Shown piece by piece: positions 9,227-16,946 of a stretch of 64,000 nt of DNA (positions within the stretch are counted from its first letter, which is position 1; every line of letters starts with the position of its first letter). Under the pieces are notes generated by a model. It made no database searches. It was not told the origin of the DNA and saw nothing but the letters and a program-made list of their open reading frames with translations. The stretch covers positions 1-64,000 of the forward strand of contig NZ_BAWW01000039.1 in assembly GCF_000875975.1 (NCBI RefSeq), read 5' to 3'. The stretch is from Parachlamydia acanthamoebae (GTDB lineage Bacteria > Chlamydiota > Chlamydiia > Chlamydiales > Parachlamydiaceae). The translations under genes and the position numbers were made by a program.

Positions 9227-9502
9227 ACTTAATTACCGATGTCTTTGAGGCCTTTCTTGGATGGATAGGCATTGGAACGACGCCGTCTCGCTTCGCTTGC
9301 TATGCGATGAATGGAGAAAATTTCATGAAATAGCCCCTTCAGGAGTAAAAATTCTTCAATTTTGCACAAGCCAAGGCGCAGTTCTTGTAAAGAATGCGCT
9401 AAAAGCTTCACCGCAAGCAATTAGAGATAGAGTCTTAGTTGTTGCTATGGCTCCGACAGATTACATTAAGCCAGGCATGTCCGCTGAAGCTCTGCATTAT
9501 AT
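9226..9502 (+). pseudogene. Orphan RHS hydrolase tip, fragment 1
   Basis: In frame from 9226 the sequence reads NLITDVFEAFLGWIGIGT, which corresponds to the segment before LHNRWNAYF of the intact tip. A frameshift near 9280-9300 leads into DEWRKFHEIAPSGVKILQFC, then TSQGAVLVKNALKASP, RDRVLVVAMAPTDYI and EALHYI. The serine of the GHSQG motif survives as CTSQG. The copy breaks off at ~9502, where a second tip copy begins in another frame. It has no RHS shell and is not expressed as such. Confidence 0.75.
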
Positions 9503-9823
9503 AGTCAAGGAGCTATTCATGTAAGAAATGCACTATTAAGTTATAACAAAGAATTGAGAAATAGAATTCTTGTTTTAGCAATTGCCCCTGCAGCTTATAT
9601 TAGCAAAAGTATTTGTGCCAATGTTCAGCATTATCGAGCAAAAGCATGGAGAGATTTAGTTCCCAGAGTTGATATTCTTGGCGCACGAAGAAATCGAAAA
9701 ACTATAACAACACTTGATTCACATCCTGATGCAGAGTAGTTTGATCATTCTTTTACAAGTCCTACATATGAAAACGTAATAAAAGATCATTTACAAAATG
9801 ACATAACCAAGCAAACTTTATGA
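9503..9823 (+). pseudogene. Orphan RHS hydrolase tip, fragment 2
   Basis: From 9503 the frame reads SQGAIHVRNALLSYNKELRN, then RILVLAIAPAAYI, CANVQHYRAKAWRDLVPRVD, ILGARRN and TLDSHPDAE. TAG at 9737-9739 takes the place of an aromatic codon. It continues FDHSFTSPTYENVIKDHL to TGA 9821-9823. It equals the last ~105 residues of the intact tip (about 60% similar by eye). Its stop overlaps the ATG of the next lipoprotein gene (ATGA), the same junction as in the intact RHS/8693 pair. Confidence 0.8.
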
Positions 9824-10356
9824 AATATTTATTTTTTTTGCTGCTTTCTTCAATTGTTATTTTTGGAGGATGCTCTTACCCTTATTTGGATGACTCGCCG
9901 TATTATGAAGAAGAAGAAGCTTTTTTTGACAAAATCCGAAAAACAGGAAGACATTTTGCATCTAAATACAACATAACATTTGCCGGACAAACAGCTACAT
10001 CCCCAAGAGGAATTTTAGAGAGGGCAGGTCTGGTTTTCACCACAAGAGAGCCTTTTAGCAAAGAAATGCTTCGCCGATTCCTAGTTGAATGCTCGATTGA
10101 ATTACTTGCTCAAATGAATTCTAATGCTAATGTACAACCATTTGTAGAACAATTTCCACTAACCATTAGGAATATTAAAATATTAATATACAACAAAGAC
10201 AAAGATAACCGAGATGTCTTTACTCCAGAAATGTCCTCCGCTTCAATCACGAATGGAATTCTCTTGTATCGCTATTGGACCCAAGGTTTTTTAAGCGTAG
10301 ATAAAGAGCAAGAAGAAACCTTTGAAGAGGCATTAGAAAAAATATATGACAATTAA
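9820..10356 (+). CDS. Predicted lipoprotein, candidate immunity protein (paralog 2)
   Basis: 178 residues. A signal peptide with clear lipobox (IFGGC, Cys ~18) predicts a lipid-anchored envelope protein. The family core follows: RAGLVFTTREPFSKEMLRRF, QMNSNANVQPFVEQFPLTI, NIKILIYNKDKDNRDVF and the end EETFEEALEKI. The ATG overlaps the stop of the orphan tip fragment upstream, which indicates this pair was once a tip/immunity cassette. It resembles the gene at 10521 closely (paired duplicates). Function is inferred; no enzyme motif is visible. Confidence 0.7.
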   Translation: MKYLFFLLLSSIVIFGGCSYPYLDDSPYYEEEEAFFDKIRKTGRHFASKYNITFAGQTATSPRGILERAGLVFTTREPFSKEMLRRFLVECSIELLAQMNSNANVQPFVEQFPLTIRNIKILIYNKDKDNRDVFTPEMSSASITNGILLYRYWTQGFLSVDKEQEETFEEALEKIYDN

Positions 10357-10480
10357 GCACACATCCCTAGTTGATTTTCTTGGTGCACTACAAAATCGAG
10401 GAACAATAAAAACCCTTGATTCACATCCAAGCACAGATTGGTTTGATCTCTCTTTTATAAGCCCCGTATACAAAAAATAA
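10357..10480 (+). pseudogene. Orphan RHS hydrolase tip, fragment 3 (last ~37 codons)
   Basis: From ~10370 the frame reads VDFLGALQNRGTIKTLDSHP, STDWFDLSFISPVYKK and TAA 10478-10480. This matches VDILGA...SHPDAAFFDHSFRSPSYKK at the end of the intact tip. Only the terminal part of the cassette remains between two lipoprotein genes. Confidence 0.75.
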
Positions 10481-10520
10481 GCAAATAGCATTTAGATAAC
10501 TACACAACGAATAAAACACG

Positions 10521-11048
10521 ATGAAATATCTATGTATCTTATTTTCTTTATTGATTTTTGTTTTTCAAGGATGTTCCCTTAATAGTTATGAAAGTTCCCC
10601 TTATTTTAAAGAAGAAGAGCTCTTTTTAGATAAAATTCGAAAAACAGGAATACGTTTTGCCTCTAAATATAATATAACATTTGCAGGGCAAACCACAACT
10701 TCTCCAGGAGGAATTATAGAACGTGCGGGTTTGATTTTTACCACCAAAGAAAATTTTAGCAAAGAATTGCTACGTCAGATTTTGGTAGACTGTTCAATGG
10801 AACTTCTCAGCCAAATGAATTCGAATCCAAACGTACAGCCTTTTGTAGAAAGGTTTCCTCTTACTATTAGAAACGTTAAAATCGTCATTCATAACAAAGA
10901 CAAAACAAATAGAGATATTTTTTTTCCCGATACTTCAACAGCTAGCTTAGAAAATGGACTACTTTTATTTGATTCAATGACACGTGGTTTACTAAAAATT
11001 GAAGAAAAGTCTCAAGAAACCTTTGAAGAAGCTTTAAAAAAGCTTTGA
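10521..11048 (+). CDS. Predicted lipoprotein, candidate immunity protein (paralog 3)
   Basis: 175 residues. Signal peptide with lipobox (FQGC, Cys ~18). The body is closely similar to the gene at 9820: FLDKIRKTGIRFASKYNITF, AGLIFTTKENFSKELLRQIL, NPNVQPFVERFPLTIRN and the C-terminal QETFEEALKKL. It follows the third tip remnant after 40 bases. Same proposed role as its paralogs; the variable segment before the C-terminal helix could set tip specificity, by inference. Confidence 0.7.
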   Translation: MKYLCILFSLLIFVFQGCSLNSYESSPYFKEEELFLDKIRKTGIRFASKYNITFAGQTTTSPGGIIERAGLIFTTKENFSKELLRQILVDCSMELLSQMNSNPNVQPFVERFPLTIRNVKIVIHNKDKTNRDIFFPDTSTASLENGLLLFDSMTRGLLKIEEKSQETFEEALKKL

Positions 11049-11100
11049 AAATTAAACGAACAAACAAACATTAAAAACACAAATATTTTACAGGTGAAAC

Positions 11101-11676
11101 ATGAAAATCCTACTAATTTTTATTGCATTAATTACCACTATAACAGTTGAGTGCTCGATATTTTTAAGCGGCGCTTCAAAAGAAAACATTTATCTAAATC
11201 AAATTTTAAACCAAGCAACTACAATAATTAAACAAAAACACGACTTATACCCTTGCGGAACGATTATTGCAATGCCGGATGGGTTAGTCAAAGAATTAGG
11301 TTTATGTTTTAATACACACGAGAAACTTTCCGAAGAACAGCTCAGAAGCCTTGTAATTGATTGCGCGACTGAACTATTAAATCAAATTAATAACAATCCC
11401 AATATTCAACCTTTTTTAGTGAAAAGACCTTTCACGATTAAAGAAACCCAAATCATCATATACAACGAAAATAAAGATAGACGAATAGAGATCTACTATC
11501 CTGACACGTCAAGCGTACAGATATTAAAAGGCATTTTGTCAATTAGAAAACAAAGCCCAGAATCCAAAAAAATTGAATACTTTTTGGAAGAAACATACGA
11601 AGAAGCCTTAGAAAAAATAAAAATGGCATCTTTAAACGATACAGGCATTCCAAAATGCAACACTGATACGCAGTAA
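11101..11676 (+). CDS. Exported lipoprotein-like protein, candidate immunity protein (paralog 4)
   Basis: 191 residues with an AGGTG ribosome binding site. The signal-like N-terminus ends in TVEC, a poor lipobox. From ~residue 50 on, the protein is almost identical to that at 8693. The DNA of 11250-11607 and 8836-9193 differs at only about 11 of 358 positions, while the N-terminal halves are unrelated in DNA sequence. That pattern points to gene conversion or a recent chimeric duplication. It has a longer C-terminal tail (KMASLNDTGIPKCNTDTQ) than its twin. Confidence 0.7.
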   Translation: MKILLIFIALITTITVECSIFLSGASKENIYLNQILNQATTIIKQKHDLYPCGTIIAMPDGLVKELGLCFNTHEKLSEEQLRSLVIDCATELLNQINNNPNIQPFLVKRPFTIKETQIIIYNENKDRRIEIYYPDTSSVQILKGILSIRKQSPESKKIEYFLEETYEEALEKIKMASLNDTGIPKCNTDTQ

Positions 11677-11688
11677 TAAAATTGATGA

Positions 11689-11821
11689 AACATTTGTGGT
11701 GATGCTCAATTGTCTAGCTAGAAGCCAGATAGATTTTATTCCTCTAATTGATTTTTTTTGGATGGGAAAATTAAAAGAGCAACGACGATTCTTAATCCAG
11801 TCTTACGTGACTTGGTACTTT
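11689..11821 (+). pseudogene. Strongly decayed fourth RHS tip remnant
   Basis: In the frame from 11692 the translation ICGDAQLSS*KPDR lines up with ICANVQHYRAKAWRD of tip fragment 2. The following KIKRATTILNP...LVLYDIF lines up with RNRKTITTLDSH...FDHSF, with stops in between. The match is weak, but its position before a lipoprotein gene is the expected one. An upstream in-frame ATG (11696) belongs to this remnant rather than to the lipoprotein start. Confidence 0.4.
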
Positions 11822-12275
11822 ATGATATTTTTATTTATATTGCTGATTTTTACAACTGGCTGCACTTATCCCACCAAAGACTATTTTTCCATTCCAAAAG
11901 AAGATCTAATAATAGAGGATCTACTTAGCAAAACCGAAAAAAAAATTGTAAAAAAATATGGCAATAAGCTCAAGTTTTGTGGGATTCACGTCATAAATAC
12001 CGGTGATTTTATCGAAAGAATTTGTTTAATGTTTAATACTCGTCAACCTCTTTCAAAAGAAGAATTACGTGAAATACTTGTAGAAAGTGCTCATGAACTT
12101 TTGTACCAAGTTAATAATTGCATAAGCATTCTTCCATATCTGAAAAATATACCATTCGGCATTGAAGATATTCAAATTGTGATTTTCAATAATTACTGTG
12201 ATGGCAGAAGTGTTTTACACATATGAAGAAGCTTTAGAAATAATGAACTCTCCACAAACTGACGGCCAAAAATGA
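11822..12275 (+). pseudogene. Lipoprotein paralog 5, internally deleted and frameshifted
   Basis: The start at ATG 11822 gives MIFLFILLIFTTGC, a signal with lipobox. The earlier ATG 11696 would add an unrelated 42-residue extension. The core RICLMFNTRQPLSKEELREI and PFGIEDIQIVIFNN is family-typical, but the frame ends at TGA 12224-12226 after CDGRSVLHI. In the +1 frame the same DNA reads VFYTYEEALEIM, the conserved end of the family, stopping at 12273-12275. So ~40 codons are deleted and the tail is out of frame. The shifted frame's stop overlaps the next gene's ATG (ATGA). Confidence 0.65.
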
Positions 12276-12823
12276 AAGTAACATTCCCCTTTATCATTTC
12301 AATCTCATTGATTCTAACAGGATGCACTCCTCTAGATGAATGCGTGTGGATGCCGGAAACTTTTTTATCCGATTCCATTGTGCGTTCTGCAAATGCCCTA
12401 ATTGAAGAGAAATTCGCTCTAATTCCATGCGGATCGAGCACCGAAACCTCTAACTACCAGATAGAAAAGATCTCCTTATCTTTTACTTCGCTAACCCCCC
12501 TTTCTCTTGAAGAACTAAGAAAACTTTTAATGCGTTGTTCAGAGGAAATAGTCCATTTGATCAATTCTCAAGAAACTTACTGCCTGTTCCTGAAAAATAT
12601 TCCTTTCTCACAGGAAGATTTAAAGATTGCCATTCATAATTGCAGAACAGATGATAATGAAGATCCTTCTCAAATCATTTTCGCAATTCTATCAGGGCAA
12701 GTTTTAACGTATCAAAGCAATGAGTCCAAATACACTGAAACCTATGACAGAGCAATCAAAAAGATTTTCACCGGGGCTTCAGGAACTGACCTAAGTGAAG
12801 ATTACTCATCCGAAGATGAATAA
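12272..12823 (+). CDS. Predicted lipoprotein, candidate immunity protein (paralog 6)
   Basis: 183 residues. Signal peptide with lipobox LTGC (Cys ~18). The core EKISLSFTSLTPLSLEELRK, FLKNIPFSQEDLKIAIHN and YTETYDRAIKKIF is recognisable but more diverged than in the other paralogs. The C-terminus is a serine/acid-rich tail (SEDYSSEDE). It is the last gene of the island and faces the minus-strand HEAT gene. Same inferred role as its paralogs. Confidence 0.65.
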   Translation: MKVTFPFIISISLILTGCTPLDECVWMPETFLSDSIVRSANALIEEKFALIPCGSSTETSNYQIEKISLSFTSLTPLSLEELRKLLMRCSEEIVHLINSQETYCLFLKNIPFSQEDLKIAIHNCRTDDNEDPSQIIFAILSGQVLTYQSNESKYTETYDRAIKKIFTGASGTDLSEDYSSEDE

Positions 12824-12848
12824 ATTTTATGGACAAATGTATGCCCTT

Positions 12849-14585
12849 TTAATGGTATAGGCATTGTAAAAGAGAAGATGCCGCAATGATCCGCAATGAT
12901 TGAAAAGGCTCTTCCAATTGCTCGATCAAAAAGGGAATGGATGTCTCGGATCCAACTCTTCCCAATCCTTCCAAGATTTTTTCTTTCAGATCGCGCGATG
13001 CCTGCGGATAGGCTGCTTGCAGGGTATTGATCGCTTTCTCCCCTCTTCCCCATAGGGCTAAGATTAAGGCGGCTTGAATGTGGATTTGGGGATCTGGATC
13101 ATCAATTAAGGTTTCAATGATGGATAATGCTTCTTCGTCACCTTCTGTCAAAAGCAGGATGGATGCCATCCCCGATACACCCCATCGCTTTTCTTTTAAG
13201 AAATGTTTGATGGCTTCTTGTGCTTTTGGGGATTCCATAATGGCCAAAATATTTAGAATCTCTAAGCGGGTGGATTGATCTACGCTTTCAGGGTAGCATG
13301 GAATGTCTTCATCGTGTTTGATTGTACTTGCTGCTAAAGCTTTAAATACCCCAAATTCTTCCCACATCCATCTTTCAGGGTGTTCCTTCAAGCCTTCTTC
13401 TAAGATCGCACAGGCTTTCTCAACGTCAATTTGCTGATGGATAAGCCCTAACGCTGCATTGAGTCTGACAAATGGAGCATTATCTCTCCTTAAAGCATAT
13501 TGAAGGAGAGGAATTCCATATTTGCCTGTCGAGGATAATGCTCCTGCTGCTTTCACCTGAATTTCTTGCTCAGGATTCTTTAATAACTGCTTAAAAACAA
13601 TTTCTCCCTGTGGATGTTCTGTCAACACCAAAATCCAAGCGGCTGGTATCACCACTTCAGGATCTCGATCATTCACCAATCGCAATGCACTGCGGATGGT
13701 TTGTTCACGATATTTTTCTGTTCGTCCTAATAATCCTAATACTTGCAAAGCGATTGCGCGTACTTGTGCATGTGAATCTGTTGTCAGGTATAGCATTTCG
13801 TCGAGCTCATCGATGAGAGACCATCGATAGACCAGCTGGCAGGCAAGCAAGCGCAATCCAACCCGATTGCTTCGCACGAGTTCATGTAATTGCTCATGCG
13901 AGATGGATTCCACCATGGTTGAAAGAGCGATGGCTGCAGATATTTTTTCTTCCAGCATGCTTTTATCATCTGTCAAAATCTTGATGAGATCTGGCTTTGC
14001 ATCGAAAATTTTCATCTCCCCTGCTGCTTGAATGGCTTCTTGATAGACTTTCCAGTTTTTTTCCTGTCTGAGAACCAACAGAATATTTTTACACAGGATA
14101 TCGTCGCGCATATTGGCTGATAACTCAACGATGGCTCTTCGAATAAATGCATTTGAATCATTAAAATGGCGGGCCAGCAGACTTACTCCTCGGGCATCTT
14201 GACTGAAAAAGGCGGCAAGAAGCGAAATCACTCTTATAATGGGTGATGATGACGCAGCTCCTTTGTGAATAACTCCCCAAGCAATTTCTTCTGAAATTTG
14301 TCTTGAATCTCGATCAGGTGCCAATTGCTGGTAGGCTTTCCAAATCGCCAATATCTCCTTTTCATCCCCTTTTGCTGACAGCGCATGGATATAAGCTTTA
14401 TGAATGGGGATTGAATGGGGAAAAGCCTGAATCCCTTGTAGGGCTTCAGAACAGGCTTCATCAGTATCATTTAAAACTAAATGAGCGTGGATGCGCTTAA
14501 CAATGATGTCTTCGCTCCATTCTTGCGAAGAGAGTATTTGGCTGGAATACAAACAAAGTGCTAATGCAAAGAAGATGCATTTCAT
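12849..14585 (-). CDS. Exported HEAT-repeat protein
   Basis: 578 residues with a cleavable signal peptide (MKCIFFALALCLYSSQILSS). Residues ~30-90 look TPR-like (HLVLNDTDEACSEALQGIQA, then YIHALSAKGDEKEIL). The rest is HEAT/armadillo-like: repeated ~30-residue helix pairs such as PIIRVISLLAAFF, PEQEIQVKAAGALSSTG, PQIHIQAALILALWGRGEKA and FQSLRIIAASSLL. It is probably a periplasmic or envelope scaffold; no enzyme motif is seen. Its start overlaps the stop of the upstream hydrolase gene (14582-14585), so it is the last gene of a four-gene minus-strand operon. Similar exported HEAT proteins exist across chlamydiae, from general knowledge; I cannot assign a name. Confidence 0.8.
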   Translation of the reverse strand: MKCIFFALALCLYSSQILSSQEWSEDIIVKRIHAHLVLNDTDEACSEALQGIQAFPHSIPIHKAYIHALSAKGDEKEILAIWKAYQQLAPDRDSRQISEEIAWGVIHKGAASSSPIIRVISLLAAFFSQDARGVSLLARHFNDSNAFIRRAIVELSANMRDDILCKNILLVLRQEKNWKVYQEAIQAAGEMKIFDAKPDLIKILTDDKSMLEEKISAAIALSTMVESISHEQLHELVRSNRVGLRLLACQLVYRWSLIDELDEMLYLTTDSHAQVRAIALQVLGLLGRTEKYREQTIRSALRLVNDRDPEVVIPAAWILVLTEHPQGEIVFKQLLKNPEQEIQVKAAGALSSTGKYGIPLLQYALRRDNAPFVRLNAALGLIHQQIDVEKACAILEEGLKEHPERWMWEEFGVFKALAASTIKHDEDIPCYPESVDQSTRLEILNILAIMESPKAQEAIKHFLKEKRWGVSGMASILLLTEGDEEALSIIETLIDDPDPQIHIQAALILALWGRGEKAINTLQAAYPQASRDLKEKILEGLGRVGSETSIPFLIEQLEEPFQSLRIIAASSLLQCLYH

Positions 14586-15139
14586 TTCACAAGCTGACTA
14601 ATTTGCTTAAATTCAGGTGCTGCGGCATCTTGTAATAGCTCAAACAAGACAGTTTCGACACAGCTGATCCGCGCTCCGCAATCACGCATTTCTGCAATGG
14701 CTGTGGAAAAATTGTAGATGGATCGTGAAGAAATGGCGTCATTCAACACGACAATTTCATGATTCTTAGAAAGTAAGTCTTTTGCCGTTTGCAAGACACA
14801 AATGTGGGCTTCTATTCCAATTAGAATCCATTGAGAAATTTTATGCTGATTAGCAAAATCCAAAAATGACTGCTCATTTGCACACGAAAAAGCTGTCTTT
14901 TCAACGATAGTTTGGTCCTGTGGCAAGGCATTTTTTAGCTTTGCAACGGTTTGTCCTAAGCCCTTTGGATATTGCTCTGTCACCAAAATGGGCATGTTTA
15001 AGATTTTAAATCCTTCTACAACTTGCAGCATGGCATGTAAAACTTCGCATGAGCGTTCGATATAAGGGTACAAACGTTCTTGAACATCAATGACTAACAA
15101 TCCTGTTTGATGGCGCGCGAGCTTAAAATTTTGCATCAT
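14582..15139 (-). CDS. Isochorismatase-family cysteine hydrolase
   Basis: 185 residues. The triad expected for the family is visible: Asp19 (LLVIDVQERL), Lys81 (VEKTAFSC) and Cys114 (GIEAHICVLQTAKDLL). The substrate class is nicotinamidase/YcaC-like amide or ester hydrolysis; the true substrate cannot be read from sequence. Cytoplasmic, no signal. It lies in the operon MYG1-like > HIT > this gene > HEAT protein and overlaps the HEAT gene by four bases. Confidence 0.9.
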   Translation of the reverse strand: MMQNFKLARHQTGLLVIDVQERLYPYIERSCEVLHAMLQVVEGFKILNMPILVTEQYPKGLGQTVAKLKNALPQDQTIVEKTAFSCANEQSFLDFANQHKISQWILIGIEAHICVLQTAKDLLSKNHEIVVLNDAISSRSIYNFSTAIAEMRDCGARISCVETVLFELLQDAAAPEFKQISQLVK

Positions 15140-15157
15140 GATCCCTAAATATTTTCG

Positions 15158-15490
15158 TTATGCCAAATGACCTAATTGACGTCCGCCAATCAAATGAAAG
15201 TGTAAATGAAAGATTGTTTGCCCAGCTAATGGGCCATTATTTGTTAATAACCGGTATCCTTCTAGAATATCGAATTGTACGGCTAATTGCTGGGCCACTT
15301 GCACAACCTCTCCAATTAAAGGAAGATCTTCCGCAGTGACTGATTGCAAATCAGGGATTTCTTTTTTCGGAACAATTAATAAATGAACAGGAGCTGACGG
15401 ATGGATATCCTTAAAAGCGATGATTCTTTCATTTTCAAATACTTTATCACAAGGCAATTCGCCATTAATGATTTTCGCAAATATGGTCAT
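15158..15490 (-). CDS. hinT: HIT-family nucleotide hydrolase (HINT type)
   Basis: 110 residues, the usual length for HINT proteins. The histidine triad HLHFHL is at residues 95-100 (His95, 97, 99), with the N-terminal FAKIINGELPCDKVFENERI and KDIHPSAPVHLLIVPKKEI typical of the branch that hydrolyses adenosine phosphoramidates. The start overlaps the stop of the MYG1-like gene upstream (ATGA). The family is certain. The hinT symbol reflects closest type, not proven orthology. Confidence 0.92.
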   Translation of the reverse strand: MTIFAKIINGELPCDKVFENERIIAFKDIHPSAPVHLLIVPKKEIPDLQSVTAEDLPLIGEVVQVAQQLAVQFDILEGYRLLTNNGPLAGQTIFHLHFHLIGGRQLGHLA

Positions 15491-16377
15491 AACATCCTTT
15501 TTTCTTTGTGAAGAGTATAATCCAAAGCATTTAGTGCATCTTCACGTGTTTCCCAAACAGAAATAAAACGACCTTTGTGGCAAAAAATAGCCCCATCGAT
15601 TCCGGAAATTTTCTTAAGCTCTTCATCAATCAACCCAGCCCATTCTTGTGGTAAAGGAAAACGCACATTCATCCTATCTTCATAGTTTGGTGGAATACCG
15701 CGTAATTTCCAATGGCTTCCAGAAGGCATGATTACAAACTTGGCGGGATGATTAACTCCATCGAGTTCGAAAAAAATCTCTAGCCATGGAATCCCTTTTT
15801 CGAAGATCAAGCACTCAGAGTATTTATTCATGGTTTCTTCAACCACTTGTCTGCAAGATTGTGTGTAACAATACCTTTCCCACAATCGTTTCAAATGTCC
15901 GAAAGCAAACTCCAACGCTTCAAAGAAGGCTTTATTTTGTACGTCTGGAGAAGCGTTATGTTCGATAGGAGTAAAATTCGAGACGACGTGTGAATAGGTG
16001 CATAAGCCTTGAATTTGTGGGTCATTTCCATTATCGGAAGCATCGACGCCCAGAATCAAAGCATGGTTAAAAAATTGGTATTCGTTGGTTTTGAGGATTC
16101 CCTGATCTTTTAAATAGAGTAAAATCATCCCCGCACTACTCATCATTCCTTGATATTGGACTTGATGATGGTCGAATAACTTTTGTGCGGGATCATAAAT
16201 GCCGCCCACATCACAAACGTATTCACAGCGAGAGAGTTGATCGAGAGAACGGGTTCGCAGAATTTTATCTGAATCGATTAAATCAAAAAGCAAGAGCAGC
16301 GCGCACGCCGTCACCTCATCTGCATGAAATGTTCCGTCGTGAGTTCCTAAGCTTCTTGGCGCTTTTTGATCTTCCAT
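15487..16377 (-). CDS. MYG1-like (UPF0160) DHH-type metal-dependent nuclease family protein
   Basis: 296 residues from ATG 16377. This start has a GAGG site six bases upstream and leads directly into MEDQKAPRSLGTHDGTFHAD; the TTG at 16443 has no such site. GTHDGTFHADE, VCDVGG and FDHHQ are the metal-binding motifs of the MYG1/UPF0160 family, related to DHH phosphoesterases. Eukaryotic MYG1 is known as a 3'-5' RNA exonuclease; the bacterial role is unsettled. It is the first gene of the minus-strand operon ending with the HEAT protein. Confidence 0.88.
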   Translation of the reverse strand: MEDQKAPRSLGTHDGTFHADEVTACALLLLFDLIDSDKILRTRSLDQLSRCEYVCDVGGIYDPAQKLFDHHQVQYQGMMSSAGMILLYLKDQGILKTNEYQFFNHALILGVDASDNGNDPQIQGLCTYSHVVSNFTPIEHNASPDVQNKAFFEALEFAFGHLKRLWERYCYTQSCRQVVEETMNKYSECLIFEKGIPWLEIFFELDGVNHPAKFVIMPSGSHWKLRGIPPNYEDRMNVRFPLPQEWAGLIDEELKKISGIDGAIFCHKGRFISVWETREDALNALDYTLHKEKRML

Positions 16378-16946
16378 GAGTGGCCTCAAAGTATCTGTCA
16401 GGCAAACATGACACCTTATCAATTCTTGTAGCCCTGCGGGCAATAAGATTTTGCTGCCTTCTTAAAAAATGGGCATTATGGCACAACGGGATTTTATGCA
16501 AAAGCTTAACCTGATGAGAAATTTAATTTCTGATTCCTAGATCTTTAACCCTTAAGTTATAAACAAAATATCTAATTGAAAAAATAGGACTTAGATTTTT
16601 TTTAACCTCTCCGCACATTTACACATAATACGCTTATAGTTATGCTCTTAAAGCAAAATTAATTCTGCTTACCTACATTTTCGACTGTGTTTCCCCTAGA
16701 GGATTTCACATAAAGCCATTTTTTACGAACATCTTATTAACAAAGAATCCACAAAAAAAACCGCAGAGAGTGAGGGATTTCCCAATTTAGGCGAACAAAA
16801 AGCGCTACAAAAGCTAGGTTGCCATTTCTCATAAACCTTTTTGCTCTATTTAAACAGAGCATTGCACTCTCTAAAATTACTCGTCGTAAATCTATGCTTA
16901 CACTATGATGAGAAATTCTTAAAAATTACGGGTAAAAAGCTATCCT
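16378..16946. other. Intergenic region between divergent genes
   Basis: About 570 bases holding the control regions of the MYG1-like operon (minus) and the LOG-domain gene (plus). A small inverted repeat TGCTCT/AGAGCA lies near 16850, and a TATGAT -10-like hexamer near 16905 precedes the LOG gene. I see no convincing -35, no ORF and no RNA gene. Confidence 0.5.

Noticed and set aside
12881-12900. Tandem duplication CCGCAATGAT x2 suspected to cause a frameshift in the HEAT gene
   Set aside because: The frame through the repeat gives a normal HEAT helix (SLRIIAASSLLQ), so the gene is intact.
16844-16870. Inverted repeat TGCTCT/AGAGCA near 16850 as a terminator or tRNA arm
   Set aside because: Six-base stem with no T-run on either strand and no cloverleaf around it.
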